18,316 nucleotides of DNA, from positions 1 to 18,316 of the forward strand of contig JAKQKW010000051.1 of assembly GCA_029560455.1 (NCBI GenBank). The letters run 5' to 3'. Each line of letters begins with the position of its first letter. Position 1 is the stretch's first letter. Position numbers and translations under genes: made by a program. Under the pieces are notes generated by a model. The model was not told the DNA's origin. It was given only the letters and a program-made list of their open reading frames with translations, and searched no databases. This document shows positions 8,030 to 14,240 of this stretch, piece by piece. This stretch comes from Candidatus Rifleibacteriota bacterium. Lineage in GTDB: Bacteria > Riflebacteria > Ozemobacteria > Ozemobacterales > Ozemobacteraceae.

Positions 8030-8090
8030 GCACAGCCTCCTTGATGAGAACAACAAGAATCATTGCGGTCAGAAACCAGAAAAGCAGCAT
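8022..8090 (-). CDS. Tiny ORF encoding a hydrophobic single-helix peptide (22 aa)
   Basis: An ATG-started ORF of 22 codons plus stop. Residues 1-16 (MLLFWFLTAMILVVLI) are a continuous hydrophobic helix, followed by the charged end KEAVRG, which fits a membrane micro-protein with its C-terminus in the cytosol. A CTGAGG ribosome site lies 6 nt upstream. Its end overlaps the start of the lipoprotein-like tiny ORF by 8 bp and contains that ORF's ribosome site, a layout expected for translational coupling. Possible roles include a small subunit of a membrane complex or a type I toxin-like peptide, but no partner gene or antisense RNA is evident nearby. Unrecognised. Confidence 0.45.
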   Translation of the reverse strand: MLLFWFLTAMILVVLIKEAVRG

Positions 8091-8102
8091 CTGAAACCTC
8101 AG

Positions 8103-8173
8103 AAAAAAAATGACGTGCAGACCTGCTAACCTATCGGCTTTTTGAGGCGATGAATTTAGGCTGACCGTCATTT
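8103..8173 (-). terminator. Long imperfect hairpin with T8 tract: terminator or structured leader
   Basis: On the minus strand AAATGACG (with CTG/CAG extension beyond a two-base mismatch) pairs with CGTCATTT about 50 nt later; inner CCTA/TAGG and ATCG/CGAT pairings are possible. The 3' arm runs into eight T residues. It lies about 50 bp after the secreted-protein gene, so it may terminate that operon, or it may act as an attenuator ahead of the two tiny ORFs. Confidence 0.4.
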
Positions 8174-8182
8174 CTCTGTCGA
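8153..8182 (-). promoter_or_regulatory. Candidate promoter of the tiny-ORF unit
   Basis: On the minus strand TCGACA and TAAATT are 18 bp apart, giving a start near 8146 and a leader of about 55 nt. It overlaps the long hairpin, so only one of the two interpretations may hold. Confidence 0.35.
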
Positions 8183-8220
8183 TGCAACTTTTCTATGCGG
8201 CAGGCGTTTGAGAAAGGTTG

Positions 8221-9051
8221 TCAGTCTGCTTCTAATGCTGAACCTGCATCATCAGTCGTGGCAGAAGCATTACCCGATGCCGGTAAAATGGCTTTTTCGG
8301 CGACGTTCGAGGTGTCAAGGCTGCTTGAGCCTGACGCAGTATCTTCTGTATTATTAACGGCAACAGCGTCTTCTGTATCAGAGGCAATTTCTGATGTTTC
8401 GTCGGCATGCAGACCGTCAGTGAAAGATCTGCCAGCTATTTTTTTCCGGGCTGCGGAAAAACTGCTGGGCTGATCTGCCCAGAAACCAGAAAGAATCGGC
8501 ATTTCAACGGTCGGTCCAAAAAGAGGAAAATGCAGCTCGTGACCACTTTCGAGTTCAAAAATTTTTCTCGACCGGTCTTTAAACCATGCCTGACCACGGT
8601 TGCGCATTGCTATGAAAGTTCCGCTGTCTGGCGTGACCTCCAGAAGGAGGTGCCCATCATTAATTTCACCAGAAAATCTGGCAGTATGAATCACAAGAGG
8701 CTCAAGCGCTTTTTCAGAAACTATTTCAATGCGTCCAGAGAGAGGCTGCAGACCATCTGCGAGTATCTTGGCGGTTGCTCCCGGAAAAAAGCTGATTGTA
8801 TGACTGCCACAAAGAATTTTTGTTTCTGTTGCCAGGGGCGAACTGAAAGACGATTTAACCGTAAGAATTGAACCTGACTCAAGCACCTGGTTGTCATCAC
8901 ACAATTTGAACCCGACTGAACCGGGCGAGCGATAATAGAAACCAGGCGTAAGTTCAATTTTTGGAGGGAATGGCGTCGAAGCCAGTCCGCTACAAACGAT
9001 CATTAAAAGAGCCAAAGGCAGGATTCTACGCGCAATATTCCTCTGCCGCAT
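8221..9051 (-). CDS. Secreted protein with possible FecR-like beta domain, function unknown
   Basis: A 276-residue exported protein. Residues 1-25 form a signal peptide: basic MRQRNIARR, hydrophobic core ILPLALLMIV, and a plausible cleavage after GLA. A cysteine at 20 is in a poor lipobox context. Residues about 35-185 are predicted beta-rich; the stretch SGEINDGHLLLEVTPDSGTF and the following KIFELESGHELHF loosely resemble FecR-type domains, which I state with low confidence. The last 60 residues are acidic and rich in Ser, Thr, Ala and Asp, probably disordered. It is the last gene of a three-gene minus-strand operon, starting 2 bp after the stop of the four-helix membrane protein. Its job is unknown; a periplasmic or surface role is inferred from the signal peptide. 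Confidence 0.75.
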   Translation of the reverse strand: MRQRNIARRILPLALLMIVCSGLASTPFPPKIELTPGFYYRSPGSVGFKLCDDNQVLESGSILTVKSSFSSPLATETKILCGSHTISFFPGATAKILADGLQPLSGRIEIVSEKALEPLVIHTARFSGEINDGHLLLEVTPDSGTFIAMRNRGQAWFKDRSRKIFELESGHELHFPLFGPTVEMPILSGFWADQPSSFSAARKKIAGRSFTDGLHADETSEIASDTEDAVAVNNTEDTASGSSSLDTSNVAEKAILPASGNASATTDDAGSALEAD

Positions 9052-9053
9052 GC

Positions 9054-9665
9054 TCAGTCTTTCTTCTGAGTAGTTTCAGACTGGGTTTCAGACTGATCTT
9101 TTTCGGAAATAAAAACGTCGTAATCAGTTTTTCCGGTGCTGGCTTCTTCCTTTTCTTTGAAAAGGCTTACCGCTTCACGCATAATGAGAACTTCGTCACG
9201 AATGGTCAACACTTCAAAATAAAGCATGGTTATCATCAGAATAATACCCATGAAAGAAAGCACCGGACTGTTGGCACGGGGAACCTTCATGTAAACATAT
9301 GAAAAAATACCGAGAGCAAAGAGAACGCTGATTATCTTCCTGATTCTCTGACGACGGAGAGTAGTCCGGTTGAAGAAAACATCCCGCCATTTTCGTGATT
9401 CCCGCATCGACCCTTCAATAACCCAGAGATGATCACGGATAACCAGTATTTCAATATAAACAACAACCATCAGAAGCATCAGACCCATGTAGGTCATCAG
9501 ATCGCGGTGGTGTTCCATGTACAGATAGACATAGCCAAAAACCAGTAAAGCAAAAATAAGTGAAAAGAGCTTGTAAAAAATCTGCCGATCGACAACAGTC
9601 TGCCATATCGATGATAAAAATGAGCGAAAAAAGCCTGGTCGTTCCAACTGATTTTCCTGATGCAT
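9054..9665 (-). CDS. Four-helix membrane protein with internal duplication, function unknown
   Basis: A 203-residue inner-membrane protein built from two copies of a two-helix unit. Unit 1 (about 31-86) and unit 2 (about 109-165) share the pattern FALxxFxYVY, a short polar loop, then YMG/FMG-xxLM and Y-x-E-x-L-x-IRD. The linker between them is strongly basic (RKWRDVFFNRTTLRRQR), so it is likely cytosolic, and the C-terminal 35 residues are charged and Glu/Ser/Thr/Gln-rich. The start ATG lies 2 bp after the stop of the anchored protein and has a GAAGG site. It sits between a membrane-anchored and a secreted protein in one operon, suggesting an envelope complex. I recognise no named family. Confidence 0.8.
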   Translation of the reverse strand: MHQENQLERPGFFRSFLSSIWQTVVDRQIFYKLFSLIFALLVFGYVYLYMEHHRDLMTYMGLMLLMVVVYIEILVIRDHLWVIEGSMRESRKWRDVFFNRTTLRRQRIRKIISVLFALGIFSYVYMKVPRANSPVLSFMGIILMITMLYFEVLTIRDEVLIMREAVSLFKEKEEASTGKTDYDVFISEKDQSETQSETTQKKD

Positions 9666-9667
9666 TA

Positions 9668-10105
9668 TTAACCTTCAAAAGCCTGTTTTATGAGATCCGG
9701 CTGAACTTCAAAAACAGCCAGAATTTCTGCGTCGAGACGGAATGGCTCAGATCCAAGACCAGAAATCGAGACAACCTCAGCCGCCTTGATATCATAGCCG
9801 GCACGAAAGGCTTTAAGCAACTCCATGGCCTGGTTCATGCCCGATTTTCTAGATCTGTAGTAGATAAAGCGATCGATGATCTCCTGAAAATCTTTAGGAG
9901 TAAGGGAAATTTCGGCAAGTTCAGCAGCCAGAAGCTTCTGGTCTTCATTTTTACGGTATTCACGATAAATCTGAAGACATTTTTCCATTCTGGCGGTTTC
10001 AACAACCCGTTCCTGCGGAGCAACAACAGCTCTGCCGAGTGTAAAACCCGCCAGAGCAATGAGAAAAAAAGCGAAATAAGTCAACAGGTGTTTTGCAGAT
10101 TTCAT
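9668..10105 (-). CDS. Membrane-anchored protein, function unknown
   Basis: A 145-residue protein with an N-terminal signal anchor (residues 5-27, hydrophobic LLTYFAFFLIALAGFTLG, after MKSAK) and a helical, charged soluble part expected outside the inner membrane. The soluble part has EKCLQIYREYRKNEDQ and a later LTPKDFQEIIDRFIYYRSRK segment. No catalytic motif is seen. The ATG at 10105 is preferred over an in-frame TTG at 10114 because the best promoter would begin the transcript near 10112; this leaves a leader of only about 7 nt without a clear ribosome site, so the start is uncertain. It is the first gene of the three-gene envelope operon, 2 bp ahead of the four-helix protein. Confidence 0.72.
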   Translation of the reverse strand: MKSAKHLLTYFAFFLIALAGFTLGRAVVAPQERVVETARMEKCLQIYREYRKNEDQKLLAAELAEISLTPKDFQEIIDRFIYYRSRKSGMNQAMELLKAFRAGYDIKAAEVVSISGLGSEPFRLDAEILAVFEVQPDLIKQAFEG

Positions 10106-10116
10106 AGAAACCAACC

Positions 10117-10128
10117 ATGGTATACCAT
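10117..10128. repeat. Perfect 12-bp palindrome at the envelope-operon promoter
   Basis: ATGGTATACCAT equals its own reverse complement. It overlaps the -10 element of the minus-strand promoter, a position where a dimeric repressor could block transcription. It may also be chance. Confidence 0.4.
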
Positions 10129-10148
10129 TTATCTTCTTCTGCCGTCAA
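10119..10148 (-). promoter_or_regulatory. Candidate promoter of the envelope operon
   Basis: On the minus strand TTGACG and TATACC are 18 bp apart. The start would be about 10112, just 7 nt before the chosen ATG. It is divergent from the response-regulator promoter, with the two -35 boxes 12 bp apart. Confidence 0.5.
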
Positions 10149-10160
10149 ATACGGTTTAAC

Positions 10161-10189
10161 TTGAAATTATCACAATCTTCAGCTACAAT
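10161..10189 (+). promoter_or_regulatory. Strong candidate promoter of the response-regulator gene, implying a leaderless mRNA
   Basis: TTGAAA and TACAAT are 17 bp apart, each five of six to the sigma70 consensus. The ATG at 10199 is only 9 nt past the -10 box, so the transcript would begin within about 3 nt of the start codon. No ribosome site precedes the gene. Confidence 0.65.
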
Positions 10190-10198
10190 TCAAGACCT

Positions 10199-10576
10199 AT
10201 GGACAATAGTGCAGCAAAAACCATTCTGGTCATTGATGACGAAGAAGCAATCGTATTGCTTCTCGAAACCATACTCAGCATTTACGGTTATCGGTGCATT
10301 TCGTGTTCGTCACCAAAAGAAGCCATGTCCATGGCCGGGAACATCAACCCAGACCTGATAATTCTCGATATTGCGATGCCGGAAGTTGACGGCTACGAGG
10401 TTTGCGTTAATCTGAAAAGCAACACTGCCACCCGGCACATTCCCATCATCATGGTAACAGCGCTTGCCCTGATCCAGGACAAGAAAAAAGGCTTTGAATG
10501 CGGAGCTGACGGTTTTATTTTCAAACCGTTCGACCCGATGGTCGTAATAAACGAAATCGAAAGACTGCTGCCCTGA
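10199..10576 (+). CDS. Single-domain response regulator (CheY-like receiver)
   Basis: A 125-residue protein that is only a receiver domain, with no output domain. Seen: the acidic pair in VIDDEE (D13-D14), the phosphorylation site D57 in LIILDIAMP, T87 in IMVTALA, and K109 in FKPFDP. The expected role is to accept a phosphoryl group from a histidine kinase and act through protein contact, as CheY, DivK or SpoIIR-type stand-alone receivers do; the partner is not in the window. Its promoter gives a leaderless or nearly leaderless message. The gene is divergent from the envelope operon and followed by a separate ppdK promoter, with no clear terminator in between. Proximity to a chemoreceptor-like gene and a pilus ATPase further on makes a motility role possible but unproven. 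Confidence 0.92.
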   Translation: MDNSAAKTILVIDDEEAIVLLLETILSIYGYRCISCSSPKEAMSMAGNINPDLIILDIAMPEVDGYEVCVNLKSNTATRHIPIIMVTALALIQDKKKGFECGADGFIFKPFDPMVVINEIERLLP

Positions 10577-10604
10577 AAATATTCTTTTTTGCAGCCCGCA
10601 AGTA

Positions 10605-10633
10605 TTGCATCTCTTCTTCCCCTGTGCTATTCT
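10605..10633 (+). promoter_or_regulatory. Candidate extended -10 promoter of ppdK
   Basis: TTGCAT and TATTCT are 17 bp apart, with TGC just ahead of the -10. The start near 10640 gives a leader of about 45 nt that contains a small stem (GTGGC/GCCAC) and the TGGAGG ribosome site. It excludes the in-frame upstream TTG at 10605 as a start. Confidence 0.5.
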
Positions 10634-10685
10634 TACCCGGAAAAGTGTGGCTATGCCACTTATCTTCAATTCACTGGAGGCACCG

Positions 10686-13469
10686 ATGACCAAATACGTT
10701 TATACTTTCGGGGCTGGCAAGGCCGATGGCCGCGCCGACATGAAGAACCTGCTCGGCGGTAAAGGCGCAAACCTGGCTGAAATGAACAGCATAGGTCTGC
10801 CCGTTCCGGCAGGCTTCACCATTACCACTGAAATGTGCACTGTTTATTATGAAAACAATCGCAAATACCCGAAAGAACTTGAAAAACAGGTTGCTGACGG
10901 TCTGAAACACATTGAAACCGTTATGGGCGCAAAATTTGGCGACAAGAAGAACCCTCTTCTCGTTTCTGTCCGCTCAGGCGCCCGCGTTTCCATGCCCGGC
11001 ATGATGGACACCGTTCTCAATCTCGGCCTCAACGATGAAACCGTACAGGGCATCATCAAACAGACTGGCAATGAACGCTTCGGCTGGGATTCATACCGCC
11101 GCTTCGTACACATGTACGGCGACGTCGTCATGGGCATGAAGCCTGAATCAAAAGACGAAGAAGATCCATTTGAAACCGTAATGGAAAAGCTGAAAAAAGA
11201 AAAGAAAATCAGCAAAGACACCGAAATGACTGCTGAAATTCTTAAAGAACTGACTCAGCGCTATAAAAAGCTGATCAAAGAAAGAACCAAAAAAGAATTC
11301 CCGACTGATCCGATGGAACAGCTCTGGGGCGCTATCAATGCCGTTTTCGGTTCATGGATGGGCGAACGTGCCATTATTTACCGCAAAAAAGAAGGCGTTC
11401 CTGAAGATTGGGGCACTGCAGTAAACGTTCAGGCCATGGTTTATGGCAACATGGGCGATGACTGCGCTACCGGCGTTGCCTTTACCCGCAACCCCGCCAC
11501 CGGTGAAAATGCTTTCTACGGCGAATACCTGATCAACGCTCAGGGCGAAGACGTCGTTGCCGGCATCAGAACTCCGCAGCAGGTAACCGTAAAAGGCTCA
11601 AAAGAATGGGCCAAAGACAACAACATCAGCGAAAAAGAACGCAAAGGCGAACATCCTTCTCTTGAAGAAGCCATGCCCGAAGTCTACAAGCAGCTGGTCG
11701 ACGTTTATCACAAACTCGAAAACCACTACAAAGACATGCAGGACATCGAATTCACCATTCAGAAGGGCAAGCTCTGGATGCTGCAGACCAGAAACGGCAA
11801 GAGAACTGCCGCTGCTGCCGTCAAGATCGCCGTTGACATGGTAAAAGAAAAGCTGATCACTGAAACACAGGCTCTGCTGCGCGTTAAACCCAGCGATCTC
11901 GATCAGCTTCTTCACCCGGTTTTCGACCCCAAGGCAACCAAAAAGGTTCTCACCAAAGGTCTGCCGGCTTCTCCGGGCGCCAGCTCAGGCCGCGTTGTTT
12001 TCAACGCTGAAGATGCCGAACACATGAAAGCCAAAGGCGAAAGAGTAATTCTCGTGCGCATCGAAACCAGCCCCGAAGACATCGGCGGTATGGACGCTGC
12101 CGCAGGCATTCTCACCGCTCGCGGCGGTATGACTTCTCACGCCGCCGTAGTTGCCCGCGGTTGGGGCAAATGCTGCGTCGCCGGCGCCGGCGAAGTTCAG
12201 ATCGACTACAAAAAACGCCAGATGACCATCAAAGGCACTGTCGTAAAAGAACATGAATGGGTCAGCCTCGACGGTTCTACCGGCGAAGTAATGCTCGGCG
12301 AAGTTAAAACCATCGAGCCCAGCCTCTCAGGCGACTTTGGCACCATCATGAAATGGGCCGACAAAGTTCGCCAGATCGATGTACGCACCAACGCCGACAC
12401 ACCCAAGGATTCAACCGTAGCCCGCAAGTTCGGTGCTCAGGGTATTGGTCTGTGCCGCACTGAACATATGTTCTTCGAAGGCGACCGCATCGACTATATG
12501 CGCGAAATGATTCTCGCCGACGACGAAGCTGGTCGCCGCAAAGCGCTAAAGAAGCTTCTGAAGTTCCAGACCGAAGATTTCTACGGCATTCTCAAAGCCA
12601 TGGAAGGTTATCCGGTCACCATCAGAACTCTCGATCCGCCGCTTCACGAATTCGTACCGCACGAAGAAAAAGCCCAGAAGGAAATGGCCAAGAAGCTTGG
12701 TATTTCTGCTGAGCAGGTTAAAAACAAAGTTGATTCTCTGCATGAATTCAACCCGATGCTTGGCCATCGCGGCTGCCGCCTCGGCATCACCTACCCGGAA
12801 ATCACAGAAATGCAGGCAGAAGCAATCTTTGAAGCAGCATGCAAGCTGACCAAAGAAGGCCTAACTGTATATCCTGAAGTCATGATTCCGCTCATCGGCA
12901 CCATTGAAGAACTGAAAAACCAGAAAGCAATCGTTAAACAGGTTGCAGAAGCCACTACCAAAAAGTATGGCGTTGCTGGCAAACTCAAATATCTCATTGG
13001 CACCATGATCGAAATTCCGCGCGCTGCCATCGTCGCTGACCAGATCGCCACCGAAGCCGAATTCTTCAGCTTTGGCACCAACGACCTGACCCAGATGACC
13101 TTCGGTTACAGCCGCGACGACGCCGGCAAATTCCTGCAGGACTACTACGACAAGAAGATTCTGAAACACGATCCGTTCCAGAGCATCGATCAGGAAGGCG
13201 TTGGCTCACTGATGAAATGGGGTGTTGAACGTGGCCGCACCACCAGACCCGATCTCAAGATCGGCATTTGCGGCGAACACGGCGGCGAACCTGAATCAGT
13301 AATGTTCTGCCACAAACTCGGTTTCGACTATGTGAGCTGCTCACCGTTCCGCGTGCCGATAGCCAGACTGGCTGCCGCTCACGGCGCACTCAAATATGCT
13401 GAAGACCGCGACAAAAGCCTTAAAAGTCAGAATCACAAACCCGTAAAAGCCAAAGCATCTGAAGCATAA
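10686..13469 (+). CDS. ppdK: Pyruvate, phosphate dikinase
   Basis: Catalyses the reversible conversion of pyruvate, ATP and phosphate to phosphoenolpyruvate, AMP and pyrophosphate; in anaerobes it often runs toward pyruvate as a pyrophosphate-linked glycolytic step. The 927 residues contain all domains: N-terminal ATP-grasp (about 1-370, with LLGGKGANLAEM at 22-33 and SVRSGARVSMPGMMDT), the swivelling phosphohistidine domain with the catalytic H485 in GGMTSHAAVVARG, and the C-terminal TIM barrel with FSFGTNDLTQM (795-804) and the catalytic C862 in IGICGEHGG. The Thr at 483 corresponds to the position regulated by phosphorylation in plants. Start by TGGAGG 5 nt upstream; 27 extra residues from an earlier TTG are rejected. 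A Lys/Ala-rich tail ends the protein. The codon use is strongly biased, as expected for an abundant enzyme. nusB follows after 12 bp. Confidence 0.97.
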   Translation: MTKYVYTFGAGKADGRADMKNLLGGKGANLAEMNSIGLPVPAGFTITTEMCTVYYENNRKYPKELEKQVADGLKHIETVMGAKFGDKKNPLLVSVRSGARVSMPGMMDTVLNLGLNDETVQGIIKQTGNERFGWDSYRRFVHMYGDVVMGMKPESKDEEDPFETVMEKLKKEKKISKDTEMTAEILKELTQRYKKLIKERTKKEFPTDPMEQLWGAINAVFGSWMGERAIIYRKKEGVPEDWGTAVNVQAMVYGNMGDDCATGVAFTRNPATGENAFYGEYLINAQGEDVVAGIRTPQQVTVKGSKEWAKDNNISEKERKGEHPSLEEAMPEVYKQLVDVYHKLENHYKDMQDIEFTIQKGKLWMLQTRNGKRTAAAAVKIAVDMVKEKLITETQALLRVKPSDLDQLLHPVFDPKATKKVLTKGLPASPGASSGRVVFNAEDAEHMKAKGERVILVRIETSPEDIGGMDAAAGILTARGGMTSHAAVVARGWGKCCVAGAGEVQIDYKKRQMTIKGTVVKEHEWVSLDGSTGEVMLGEVKTIEPSLSGDFGTIMKWADKVRQIDVRTNADTPKDSTVARKFGAQGIGLCRTEHMFFEGDRIDYMREMILADDEAGRRKALKKLLKFQTEDFYGILKAMEGYPVTIRTLDPPLHEFVPHEEKAQKEMAKKLGISAEQVKNKVDSLHEFNPMLGHRGCRLGITYPEITEMQAEAIFEAACKLTKEGLTVYPEVMIPLIGTIEELKNQKAIVKQVAEATTKKYGVAGKLKYLIGTMIEIPRAAIVADQIATEAEFFSFGTNDLTQMTFGYSRDDAGKFLQDYYDKKILKHDPFQSIDQEGVGSLMKWGVERGRTTRPDLKIGICGEHGGEPESVMFCHKLGFDYVSCSPFRVPIARLAAAHGALKYAEDRDKSLKSQNHKPVKAKASEA

Positions 13470-13481
13470 GGAAACAAGACG

Positions 13482-14225
13482 ATGAATTCTCCCCGGCGAC
13501 GCGCGCGCGAAGTAGCATTAAAGGCACTTTATCAGGCTGACATGGTCAAATCTGATAATAACGAGGCTCTGAATCAGGTTCTCAGTGAGTCTGTGTTCTA
13601 CCCCGTAATCGAAGCCGTCGCCAGGGACTTTCTCAAGTCTACCAAAGCCAAAGAAATACTGTCAGGAGAAGTCGAGGCTTTTGTCCCCGACTTCTCTGAC
13701 AGCCTTTCTGCTTACCCGCACGAAACGCCAGAGAATCTGCCGTTGCAGATCAAGGCGTTGCTTGAAAAACATTTTCCCGGGGTAACCTATAACGCTGACA
13801 GTGAAAAAGAAGTCAGCAGTTTTTGTAAAAAAATTGTCGATAAAACTGCCAAACTCGCTCAGATTGAAGAATTTGCCAGACAACTGAGTGACTGTGCCAG
13901 TGAAAACAAGAGCACCATCGACCGTCTTCTCGAAAAAACCGCCGAAAACTGGTCTCTTGACCGCATGGCCAATATTGACCGCTGCATTTTGCGCATCGCG
14001 GCCTGCGAGCTTTTTCATTTTCCCGAAATACCAGCGAATGCCACTATCAATGAGGCTATCGAGCTGGCCAAAAAGTATTCTGCCGACCGCAGTTATGAAT
14101 TTGTCAACGGAATCCTTGACAGAATATGTAAAGAGAATAAATTAAATAAGACTGGCGGCGGGTCATCTGACCAGAACTCAAGAAAGAATGCAAAAATCGT
14201 GACCCAGGAATCTGAAGTTTCCTGA
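13482..14225 (+). CDS. nusB: Transcription antitermination factor NusB, enlarged by an internal insertion
   Basis: NusB binds boxA RNA with NusE (ribosomal protein S10) in rRNA antitermination. The N-terminal signature RRRAREVALKALYQAD (5-20) and the C-terminal block WSLDRMANIDRCILRIAACE (157-176) with PANATINEAIELAKKYS and RSYEFVNGILDRI are clear. The usual NusB is about 130-160 residues; this one has 247. About 70 extra residues lie between the first helix and the C-terminal half (roughly 35-140), and a Lys/Ser/Asn-rich tail of about 25 residues follows the domain. No frameshift is visible and the frame is open throughout. It has an AAGGAA site, starts 12 bp after ppdK, and is followed after 15 bp by the chemoreceptor-like gene. 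Function beyond the NusB core is unknown. Confidence 0.9.
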   Translation: MNSPRRRAREVALKALYQADMVKSDNNEALNQVLSESVFYPVIEAVARDFLKSTKAKEILSGEVEAFVPDFSDSLSAYPHETPENLPLQIKALLEKHFPGVTYNADSEKEVSSFCKKIVDKTAKLAQIEEFARQLSDCASENKSTIDRLLEKTAENWSLDRMANIDRCILRIAACELFHFPEIPANATINEAIELAKKYSADRSYEFVNGILDRICKENKLNKTGGGSSDQNSRKNAKIVTQESEVS

Positions 14226-14240
14226 TCAGGTTTTTAAAAT

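Noticed and set aside
8022..8090. The 22-residue peptide as KdpF or CydX
   Set aside because: No kdp or cyd genes are nearby and the sequence shares only hydrophobicity with those peptides.
10605..10685. A 27-residue N-terminal extension of pyruvate phosphate dikinase
   Set aside because: It would start at a TTG that forms the candidate -35 element; the ATG at 10686 has a TGGAGG site and matches the family N-terminus.
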